A stretch of 64,000 nt of DNA from Pelomonas margarita (GTDB lineage: Bacteria > Pseudomonadota > Gammaproteobacteria > Burkholderiales > Burkholderiaceae_C). The notes under the pieces were generated by a model. The model made no database searches. It worked only from the letters and a program-made list of their open reading frames with translations, and had not been told where the DNA came from. Location: contig NZ_JBIGHW010000007.1 in NCBI RefSeq assembly GCF_043555875.1, positions 186,001 through 250,000 of the forward strand. Direction: 5' to 3'. A program made the translations under genes and the position numbers. Positions 1 through 8,620 of this stretch are shown here, piece by piece (position 1 is the stretch's first letter; each line of letters starts with the position of its first letter).

Positions 1-1914
1 GCGTTGGTCTCGGTGGCGATCGGCCACGCGCTCTGTGGCCAAGTCGGTCGGCAGCGCATGCGTACTGAACTCCGCGCGGCCGCTGGCCGTGGCCCAGACG
101 CGCTCGCTGGCGGTGTTGCGCAGCCGGAAGCCGCCGGGCGCCTTGAGCTTCTCGTTGAAGCCGGCGAAGTCAGGCAGCACGGCTTCGATCTTGTCGCGAA
201 TGGCGGCGTAGTCCCCCGCCAGCGCCAGCCACGGCGTGCGGCTGGCCGGCAGCGTGGCCGCCGCCATGCGGGCCACCACCATGGGCTCGGACAGCAGGTG
301 CTCGCTGGCCGGCGCGTTCATACCGTGCGACAGGTGCACCATGCTCATCGAGTCTTCCACCGTGACGCCCTGCGGGCCGCTGGCCTGCATGTCGATCTCG
401 GTGCGGCCCAGCACCGGCAGCACCAGCGCCTGACGGCCGTGCACGACGTGGCTGCGGTTGAACTTGGTGGTGATGTGCACCGTCAGCCCGCACTGGCGAA
501 GCGCGCGCCACGTGGCCGCCGTGTCGGGCGTGGCCGCAGCGAAGTTGCCACCCATCGCGATGAACACCTTGCCCCGGCCGTCCAGCATGGCCTGAATGGC
601 ACCGACCGTGTCGACGCCATGCGCGCGCGGCGGCGTGAACCCGAACACCTCGCCCAGCTTGTCGAGAAAGGCTGGCGCGGGCTTCTCGTAGATGCCCATC
701 GTGCGGTCGCCCTGCACGTTGCTGTGGCCACGCACCGGGCAGGCGCCGGCGCCAGGCCGGCCCAGGTTGCCGCGCAGCAGCAACAGGTTGACGATCATCT
801 GGATGGTCGCCACCGAATGCCGGTGCTGCGTGATGCCCATGCCCCAGCAGGCGATGACGCGCTCGCTGCTGGCGTAGAGGTCGGCCGCCTGCTCGATCTG
901 CTCGCGGGTCAGCCCCGAGGCGTCGACGAGCGGGGCCCATGGCTGCTCGCGCAGCTCGGCGACGAACGACTCGAAGCCGGTCGTGTGCTCGGCGATGAAG
1001 GCCTCGTCCAGCAGCCCGCGCTCGACGACGCGCTTGCACATGCCCTTGAGCAACGCAAAGTCGCCGCCCACCTTGAGCTGGACGTAGTGGCTGCTGATCG
1101 GCGAGTCGCCCAGCGTGGCCATCTCCATCGCGTTCTGCGGGTCGGCAAAGCGCTCCAGGCCCCGCTCGCGCAGCGGGTTGAAGCTGATGATGCGCGCGCC
1201 GCGCTTGCGGGCCGCGCGCAGCTCGCCCAGCATGCGCGGGTGGTTGGTGCCGGGGTTCTGGCCGAACACGAGGATGCAGTCGGCCTGCTCAAAGTCCGCC
1301 AGCGTCACCGTACCCTTGCCGACGCCGATGGTGGGCTTGAGCCCCGAGCCGCTGGGCTCGTGGCACATGTTGGAGCAGTCGGGGAAGTTGTTGGTGCCGA
1401 ACTCGCGCACGAACAGCTGGTACAGGAATGCGGCCTCGTTGCTGGTGCGCCCCGACGTGTAGAAGATGGCCTCGTTCGGGTCCGGCAGCGCCCGCAGCTC
1501 GCTGGCGATCAGCGCGAAGGCGGCGTCCCAGCTCGTACGCTCGTAGCGGTCCGTCTGCGGGTTGTAGGCCATGGGCTCGGTCAGCCGGCCGGTGGCCTCC
1601 AGCTCGTAGTCCGACACCTCGGCCCACTCGCTCAAGGTCTTCGCGCCAATGACCTCGGGCGTGGCCCGCCGCGCTGTCGCCTCGGCGGCCACGGCCTTGG
1701 CGCCGTTCTCGCAGAACTCGAAGGTGGAGCGGTGGTCGCGGTCCGGCCACGCGCAGCCGGGGCAGTCGAAGCCGTCGGCCTGGTTGGCATGCAGCAGCGT
1801 CTTGGCGCCCTTCACCGGCACGCCCTGCTCGTTCAGGTGCCTGGCCACGCTCTTCAGCGCGCCCCAGCCCCCGGCGGGGCCGTCGTACAGCTCAATCTTC
1901 TTGGCTTCACTCAT
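1..1914 (-). CDS. Molybdopterin oxidoreductase, FdhF/YdeP-type alpha subunit (5' part; continues past left edge)
   Basis: The frame is open from the ATG at 1914 to base 1 (638 codons), so the C terminus is missing. It reads as a formate-dehydrogenase-H-like catalytic subunit of the YdeP type (molybdopterin oxidoreductase alpha subunit). Visible features are an N-terminal CPGCAWPD segment where this subfamily keeps a cysteine pair, then SGRTSNEAAFLYQ, NMCHEPSG and FGQNPGTNHPRM, all typical of bis-MGD-binding reductases. In the family it binds bis-MGD and oxidises or reduces a small substrate; the physiological substrate of YdeP-type proteins is not settled. The start is supported by the conserved MSEAKKIELYDGPAGGWGAL beginning. 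A strong hairpin lies just upstream. Confidence 0.85.
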   Translation of the reverse strand, partial: MSEAKKIELYDGPAGGWGALKSVARHLNEQGVPVKGAKTLLHANQADGFDCPGCAWPDRDHRSTFEFCENGAKAVAAEATARRATPEVIGAKTLSEWAEVSDYELEATGRLTEPMAYNPQTDRYERTSWDAAFALIASELRALPDPNEAIFYTSGRTSNEAAFLYQLFVREFGTNNFPDCSNMCHEPSGSGLKPTIGVGKGTVTLADFEQADCILVFGQNPGTNHPRMLGELRAARKRGARIISFNPLRERGLERFADPQNAMEMATLGDSPISSHYVQLKVGGDFALLKGMCKRVVERGLLDEAFIAEHTTGFESFVAELREQPWAPLVDASGLTREQIEQAADLYASSERVIACWGMGITQHRHSVATIQMIVNLLLLRGNLGRPGAGACPVRGHSNVQGDRTMGIYEKPAPAFLDKLGEVFGFTPPRAHGVDTVGAIQAMLDGRGKVFIAMGGNFAAATPDTAATWRALRQCGLTVHITTKFNRSHVVHGRQALVLPVLGRTEIDMQASGPQGVTVEDSMSMVHLSHGMNAPASEHLLSEPMVVARMAAATLPASRTPWLALAGDYAAIRDKIEAVLPDFAGFNEKLKAPGGFRLRNTASERVWATASGRAEFSTHALPTDLATERVADRHRDQR

Positions 1915-1917
1915 GGC

Positions 1918-1945
1918 GGGGCAGCCTAGCACTGCAGGCTGCCCC
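1918..1945 (-). promoter_or_regulatory. Perfect 10-bp hairpin directly upstream of the oxidoreductase start
   Basis: GGGGCAGCCT (1918-1927) and AGGCTGCCCC (1936-1945) pair perfectly around an 8-base loop, ending 3 bases before the ATG of the minus-strand oxidoreductase. On the minus strand the stem contains TAGGCT (1928-1923), which could be a -10 element giving an almost leaderless mRNA. If the mRNA starts further upstream, the stem would instead mask the start codon. It has no T-run, so it is a poor terminator. Confidence 0.4.
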
Positions 1946-2103
1946 GTCTCGCGGAGCAACCGCCTTCGCCCAGGCGCCGGCCTTGCGGCATTCGCCCCCC
2001 CGTACGCGGGGGGCAGAACGGTATTGCTGCCCATCTAGGGGTGCCCGCACGCCGACAACGCCGGTATTCTGCAGGCCAGTTTCGTTCGTATTCAGGAGTC
2101 GGC

Positions 2104-2640
2104 ATGTTCCGCAAAATCGCTCTGTCCAGCCTCATCGCACTCGGCCTCGCCGGCGGCGCTCACGCGGCCAATGTCTACGCTGCCGATCTCGGCAACATCA
2201 CGCCGTCGTTCGACACCGATGGCATCGCCACGGTCGGCACAGGGGCCTTCGTGTACGACTTTTTCTTCACCGCGTCGGCGCCCTACGTCGGCGCCGTGTC
2301 GGTGGCCGATCTGCCGTCGGTGAACCTGGGCTCGCAGCGCTACAACATCACCGGCCTGTCGCTGTCCCTGTGGCAAGACGGCGGCACCCTGGGCGTCAAG
2401 GACGCCGCTGACGTGTTCCTGGGCTCGTTCGGCTCGGGCGACTACATCAGCGTCCAGACGCCGGGCTCCTGGGCCGCCGGCAGCTACTTCTTCGAAGCCA
2501 CCGGCACGGGCGCTGGCACTGCGGGCGGCCGCCTGTCGTACACCGCTTCCGCGGTCGCTGTGCCGGAACCGCAAACCTACGCCATGCTGCTGGCTGGCCT
2601 GGGCGCCATCGGCTTCCTGGCGCGCCGCCGCCGCGCCTGA
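2104..2640 (+). CDS. PEP-CTERM exported protein (FxDxA type)
   Basis: A 178-residue protein with an N-terminal signal peptide (MFRKIALSSLIALGLAGGAHA) and a textbook C-terminal sorting signal: VPEPQTYAML, a hydrophobic stretch LLAGLGAIGFLA, then RRRR. Such proteins are cut and anchored or exported by exosortase; none is encoded in this window, so it must lie elsewhere. The middle (YDFFFTASAPYVGAV, LPSVNLG) resembles the FxDxA-PEP-CTERM group, whose function is unknown. The start has a good ribosome binding site (AGGAG about 7 bases upstream), and a -10-like TATTCT lies at 2065-2070. A strong terminator follows, so it is probably monocistronic. Confidence 0.88.
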   Translation: MFRKIALSSLIALGLAGGAHAANVYAADLGNITPSFDTDGIATVGTGAFVYDFFFTASAPYVGAVSVADLPSVNLGSQRYNITGLSLSLWQDGGTLGVKDAADVFLGSFGSGDYISVQTPGSWAAGSYFFEATGTGAGTAGGRLSYTASAVAVPEPQTYAMLLAGLGAIGFLARRRRA

Positions 2641-2661
2641 TCTCACCTCGCGTGAATGCAA

Positions 2662-2690
2662 GGGCCTGCAATGCAGGCCCTTTTCTTTTG
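2662..2690 (+). terminator. Rho-independent terminator of the PEP-CTERM gene
   Basis: GGGCCTGC (2662-2669) pairs perfectly with GCAGGCCC (2673-2680) across a 3-base loop and is followed by TTTTCTTTT, 22 bases after the stop codon. Confidence 0.88.
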
Positions 2691-2746
2691 GTGCTGCCGA
2701 TGTTGTGGTTCAAGCGGCTGGTGCGTCGGTCAGCCGTGGGGTCCGT

Positions 2747-3130
2747 TCACCCCACAGGCCGATGCTCCGTGCCCTCACCCCGAGTGACAAACAGCATCCG
2801 GCTGGGCGCGAACACCCGCGCCGTGTGCCACACCCCGCGCGGCACCAGTTGCGCTGCCCGGCCGGTCAGGCGCACCACCGTTTCACCCTCGGCCAGCGCC
2901 AGCACCAGCGCCGCATCGCCGCTGAGCAGGTAGACGAACTCGTCGCCCTGCGGATGCCGCTCCCAGGTACTCCAGTCCTGCGTGCACTCGAACTCGGTGA
3001 TCAGCCAGCCCTGGTCGAACGCACTCAGCTGCTCAGGCGGCAAGCCCCAGAACGCCTCGCCGCCCGGTACCGGGGTGACGCTGCCGTCATGGGCCAGGTG
3101 AACGTAGGTGGTGTCAGGGGTCAAAGGCAT
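2747..3130 (-). CDS. Small cupin-domain protein
   Basis: A 127-residue single-domain protein with a cupin pattern: WERHPQGDEFVYLLSGDAAL in the first motif and LVPRGVWHTARV in the second, giving likely metal ligands His, Glu and His. The family binds a metal in a small beta barrel; many members are sugar or amino acid binding proteins or oxygenases, so the substrate cannot be told. The ATG at 3130 was preferred to one 27 bases upstream because AGGAG lies 11 bases before it and the extra residues (MLPRRSARA) look like read-through leader. TAGGCT at 3175-3170 could be its -10. It stands alone. Confidence 0.75.
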   Translation of the reverse strand: MPLTPDTTYVHLAHDGSVTPVPGGEAFWGLPPEQLSAFDQGWLITEFECTQDWSTWERHPQGDEFVYLLSGDAALVLALAEGETVVRLTGRAAQLVPRGVWHTARVFAPSRMLFVTRGEGTEHRPVG

Positions 3131-3267
3131 GGCACGGGCACTCCTGCGCGGCAACACGCCCGCTCGTCCAGCCTAGGGCAGTTGCGGCTCAGAAGGCAAT
3201 CCCAGGCCATGAACTCGCTTCACGCACAGGATCTGGTGCCCAGCGCCGCCCGGCTATCCTCCCCCGC

Positions 3268-3741
3268 ATGCCGCGCGCTCTGCATTCCGCCCCCCTGAGT
3301 CTGGCCCTGTGCCTGACCCTTGCCGCCTGCAGCGAGGTGGCCAACGGGCCGGGCATGATCAGCCAGCGCATCGGTGAACAGGTGCGCGACCCGGCGGCCA
3401 CCACGGTGGACCTCGGCCGACTCACCAGCTTCGGCTGGGACCGCTTCGTCGTGTTCAAGCCCGGCACCTCGCGGGAAGACATTTGCGCCTTCATTGGCGC
3501 CGGCCGCAACCACTGCGGGCGCATCGTGCGCTACACAGCCGTGCCGCCGGACTGCGTGGCCCTGGCGTTCGCGCTGGACGACCAGCTGACCCACCTGGAG
3601 CTGCACGCACTGACCAACGGCAGGCTGGAGGCCGGCACGCCGCCCCGCAGCGTGCCGCGCGCCACGGCCGTGTTCCGCATTCACCGCGAGACTTCCGAGC
3701 GCGTCTGGCTGGAAGCCCAGACCCCGCCCCCAGCCCCTTGA
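3268..3741 (+). CDS. Hypothetical lipoprotein
   Basis: A 157-residue protein with a lipoprotein signal: a hydrophobic segment ending LTLAAC, predicted lipidated Cys21. I do not recognise the mature domain. It has two further cysteines within a CAFIGAGRNHC segment, and a third at PPDCVAL. The gene ends 10 bases before the response regulator gene on the same strand and could be cotranscribed with it, which hints at an envelope-sensing role but does not prove one. Confidence 0.65.
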   Translation: MPRALHSAPLSLALCLTLAACSEVANGPGMISQRIGEQVRDPAATTVDLGRLTSFGWDRFVVFKPGTSREDICAFIGAGRNHCGRIVRYTAVPPDCVALAFALDDQLTHLELHALTNGRLEAGTPPRSVPRATAVFRIHRETSERVWLEAQTPPPAP

Positions 3742-3751
3742 CCCCTGCACG

Positions 3752-5088
3752 ATGCGACGAGTCCTGATCATTGACGACCACCCTGGTGTGGGCCAGGCGC
3801 TGGAGCTGCTGCTGTCCCTTCACGACATCGAGGCCAGCGTGGCAGCCAGCCCGGCCGAGGGCCTGGCGCTGCTGGAGACACGGCCATTCGGGCTGGTCAT
3901 CCAGGACATGAACTTCTCGACCGACACGACCTCCGGCGAGGAAGGCGAGCAGCTCTTTCGCGCCATCCGTTCCCGGCGGCCCGACCTGCCCATCATCCTG
4001 CTCACCGCCTGGACGCGGCTGGACGCCGCCGTAGCACTGGTGAAGGCAGGCGCGGCGGACTACCTGGCCAAGCCCTGGGACGACGCCAAGCTGGTGGCCA
4101 CCGTCGAGAACCTGCTGGAGCTGGGCGAGGCCAGCCGCGAGGTTGCGCAGCTGCGCGAGGCGCGGCGGCAGCGCAAGGCGTCGCTGGCACGCCGACACGA
4201 TCTCTCGGGCCTGGTGTTTGATGCAGACGCCACGCTGAGCCTGCTGGAGCTGGCCGGCCAGATCGCCGCCGCGCCGGTGCCGGTGCTCATCACCGGACCC
4301 AACGGCGCGGGCAAGGAGCGCATCGCGGCCTTCGTGCATGCGAACTCTGCGGCCAAGGATGGCCCCTTCGTCGCGCTGAACTGCGGCGCGCTGCCCGCAG
4401 ACCTCATCGAGGCCGAGCTGTTCGGCAGCGACAGCGGCGCCTACACCGGCGCGGCCAAGGCGCGCGTGGGCCGCTTCGAGGCGGCGGACAGCGGCACGCT
4501 GTTCCTGGACGAGATCGCCAACCTGCCGCTGGCCGGCCAGATGAAGCTGCTGCGCGTGCTGGAGACTGGACAGTTCGAGCGGCTTGGGTCCAGCAAGACG
4601 CGCCAGACCCGCGTGCGCGTGCTGAGCGCCACGAACGCCGACCTGCGTGCCATGGTGAAGGCCGGCAGCTTCCGCGAGGACCTGTTCTACCGTCTCAACC
4701 TCATCGAGCTCAGGCTGCCCCCGCTGGCCGAACGGCGCGACGACGTGCTGCCGCTGGCCGAGCATTTCCTGGCAGGCCGCGCGCGGCTGGGCGAGGCAGC
4801 GCGCGACGCGCTGCTGGCGCACCGCTGGCCGGGCAATGTGCGCGAGCTGAAGAACGCCGTGGAGCGCGCCGCCCTGCTGGGCGGTGGCGGCGAGATCACG
4901 CCCGCCCTGCTCGGGCTGGACGACCTGCCCGGCAGCGGCCCCGCCTGGCGCAACCTCGACGAGCCCAGCCGCGACGCCGTCGTCGCCGCGCTGGGTTCAG
5001 CGGCCGGCAACGTCAGCCGCGCGGCGGCGCAGCTGGGGCTGTCGCGCCAGGCGCTGTACCGGCGGCTGGAGCGCTACGGCATCACCCC

Positions 5089-5092
<4 letters not shown>
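3752..5092 (+). CDS. NtrC-family sigma-54-dependent response regulator
   Basis: A 446-residue regulator with three parts: a receiver domain (residues about 3-125, phosphoacceptor Asp52 in QDMNFS), an AAA+ domain (about 155-385) and a Fis-type helix-turn-helix at the C terminus (NVSRAAAQLGLSRQALYRRL). Walker A is GPNGAGKE (182-189) rather than the usual GESGTGKE, Walker B is FLDE (251-254), and the sigma-54 contact loop is GAYTGA (229-234) instead of GAFTGA. It should activate sigma-54 promoters when phosphorylated by the kinase encoded next, with which it overlaps by 4 bases (ATGA). Target genes are not evident nearby. Confidence 0.88.
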
Positions 5093-6435
<1,343 letters not shown>

Positions 6436-7491
6436 AGCTCAGGAAGGCCAGCGCGGTGGACGCCAGGATGATGCGCGCGATGCGCCCGGTGTCCGCACCA
6501 TAGCGCTCGGCCAGCAACGACACATTGCTGGCGCTGGGCAAAGCGGCAGCCAGCGTCAGCGCGATGAGCTGGCTCGGCGTCAGCGGTGCGCCCAGCGCCT
6601 GGGCGGCGCTGCCCAGCGCGAACACCAGCATCGGGTGCAGCACCAGTTTGATGGCTGCCACCGGCAGGTAGTGCGAGGCGGGCGTCACGCGGCCGGCGGC
6701 CCGGTTGGAGCGGCCCGAGCGGCTGAGCACGGCCCCGATGGTGAACAAGGCCACCGGCGACGCCGCCTCGGCCAGCATGGCCACGGTCTTGTTCAGCGGC
6801 CCCGGCAGGCTCACGCCCAGCGTGCCGACGAGCGCGCCCGCCGCGATGGCCCAGGGCAGCGGGTTGGACGCTGCCGCCTTGAGCGACTGCACGAAGGCGG
6901 CCCGCTCGGCGCGCAGGCCGGGCCCGGCCTGGGCCAGCGCCAAGCACAGGGAGCTGGTGACGAACAGGTCGGCCAGGATGGTGCTGATAACCACGCCGCC
7001 GGCCTGCGGCCCCAGCAGCGCGACGATCAGCGGCACGCCCATGAAGCCGGTGTTGGGAAACGCCGCCACCAGCGCGCCCAACGCCAGGTCCTTCATGCCC
7101 AGCGCCGTCGTGCGCGTCAGGCGCAGCGTGAGGAACACGAGGGCTAGCGCAGCGGCCAGGTACACGCCCAGCAGCGCCGGGTTCAGCAACTGCAGCACCG
7201 GCGTGTCGCGCCCGAAGCGGAACAGCAGGCAGGGCAGCGCGAAGAACAGCACGAAGCCGTTCAGGCCAGGGATGGCGCTGTCGGGCAGCCAGCCGCGCTG
7301 GGCGGCCAGCCAGCCGCACAGCACGAGGGCGAAGAAGGGGAAGGTGGTGGCGAGGACGGCGAACATGCGCGGGCAGACGGGCAGCGACGTGCGGGCCGCA
7401 GTATCCGGGAGCCCGCGCCTCGCCGTGAGCGAATGCGCGCCGCCCCCGCCTTCGTCCACGCAGGGGATGGCCGGCGGCTACGGGTCACCCC

Positions 7492-7497
7492 TAATAT
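7492..7497 (+). promoter_or_regulatory. -10-like TAATAT placed for a leaderless transcript
   Basis: TAATAT ends 6 bases before the ATG at 7504, so a start 7 bases downstream would fall on that ATG. No Shine-Dalgarno sequence precedes the gene, which fits a leaderless mRNA, but no convincing -35 hexamer is visible. Confidence 0.35.
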
Positions 7498-7503
7498 GCG
7501 GTG

Positions 7504-8451
7504 ATGCGCATGCCGAATCTGTCCCTGCCGCCCCCTGCTGCCGCCGCCCCGCTGGACGAAGGCCAGGCGCTGGGCGTGTGGCGGCTGGAGAAGCCGCTGC
7601 CCGACGGCGAGCAGGCGCATGCCGGTCAGTGGTACAGCGCCCACCACGGGCGTGCCGCTGAGCAGAAGGCGGCCGTGCTGGTGCTGGACCGCAGCGACCA
7701 GGGCGCCGGGGTCATGCTGCGCTACGCCGACCAGGCCGGCGACCTCGCCTCGCTGCAACACCCCCACATCGCCGTGCCCAGCGACAGCGGCGTCACGCCC
7801 GACGCCCACCCCTACCTCATCATCGAGGGCTCGCACGGCGAGCCGCTGCTGCCGCAGTTGCACCAGCTCAGCCTGCGCCAGCGCATCGATCTGCTGGTGC
7901 AGTTGTGCGAGGCGCTGCGCTCGGCCCACCAGCAAGGCTGGCTGCTGGCCGAGCTGGACCCCGCCATGATCTGGCTGGACGCCGACGGCAACGTGCGGCT
8001 GATGGGGCTGGGCCTGGCCCGCATCCCCGACCCCACCGACCCCTTCGACCGCGGCCTCAGCCTGGGCGCGGCGCCGGCCTTCACGGCACCCGAGCGCCGC
8101 GACGGCGCACCGCCCAGCCTGGCCAGCGAGATCTACGGCCTGGGCGCCTTCGCCCGCGTGCTGATCTGCGGCTGGGAAGACACCCCCAAGGGCCTGGCCC
8201 CCCGGCGCGGCAGCGCGGGCGACCAGTGGCCCCGCCTCAGCGAGGTGCTGCAGATGCAGCTGGACGCACTGCTGCGCGCAACGATGGCCGAATCGCCCGA
8301 GCTGCGCACGCGCGGCGCCGAGGGCCTGGCCGACGAGTTGCGCGAATGGCTGGGCCAGGCGCCCAAGCGCAGCGCGCTGGCGGCCAGTGCCCGCTCGAGC
8401 CGCCAGCAACAGCCCTGGTGGAAGCGCTGGCTGCGCCCGCAATCGCCCTGA
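7504..8451 (+). CDS. Protein-kinase-fold protein lacking catalytic residues (probable pseudokinase)
   Basis: A 315-residue cytoplasmic protein whose layout follows a Hanks-type kinase: an N-lobe with strand pattern (KAAVLVLDRSD), a hinge-like YLIIEGSHGEPL, an alpha-E/catalytic loop region (ALRSAHQQGWLLAELDPAMIWLD) and an APE-like element (FTAPERRDG). The expected catalytic HRD is LAELD and the DFG is MGLGLA, and the lysine-bearing VAIK strand is not clear, so phosphotransfer is unlikely. The last 50 residues are basic (WWKRWLR). It may be a scaffold or regulator. A GTG at 7501 is an alternative start. The O-antigen-ligase-like gene follows on the same strand. Confidence 0.65.
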   Translation: MRMPNLSLPPPAAAAPLDEGQALGVWRLEKPLPDGEQAHAGQWYSAHHGRAAEQKAAVLVLDRSDQGAGVMLRYADQAGDLASLQHPHIAVPSDSGVTPDAHPYLIIEGSHGEPLLPQLHQLSLRQRIDLLVQLCEALRSAHQQGWLLAELDPAMIWLDADGNVRLMGLGLARIPDPTDPFDRGLSLGAAPAFTAPERRDGAPPSLASEIYGLGAFARVLICGWEDTPKGLAPRRGSAGDQWPRLSEVLQMQLDALLRATMAESPELRTRGAEGLADELREWLGQAPKRSALAASARSSRQQQPWWKRWLRPQSP

Positions 8452-8551
8452 GCCCCGCCCCCCCTGCCTGCGGGCCGGCCAAGCCGGGCTTGTCGGGATG
8501 TCCGCCACGCGGCGCTGGGCAACAATGCGGCCCCCAAACCCGGAGGCTCCC

Positions 8552-8620
8552 ATGGCCCGCTCCTCGCGGCTTCGCGTATTGCTGACGTCCGCTCGCCGCC
8601 CGACGGCGTGTTTCCGCTGA
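8552..8620 (+). CDS. 22-residue leader peptide ORF coupled to the O-antigen-ligase gene
   Basis: An ATG at 8552 with a strong Shine-Dalgarno (CGGAGG at 8541-8546) opens a 22-codon ORF (MARSSRLRVLLTSARRPTAC plus FR) whose TGA at 8618-8620 overlaps the ATG at 8620 of the next gene as TGATG. The large downstream gene has no ribosome binding site of its own that is as good. This is the geometry of translational coupling or of a regulatory leader peptide. The peptide is Arg-rich (6 Arg of 22). No known leader family was recognised. Confidence 0.5.
   Translation: MARSSRLRVLLTSARRPTACFR

Noticed and set aside
4..1929. 641-codon plus-strand ORF over the oxidoreductase
   Set aside because: Arg/Ala/His-rich with no family pattern; it is a shadow of the true minus-strand gene, common in GC-rich DNA.
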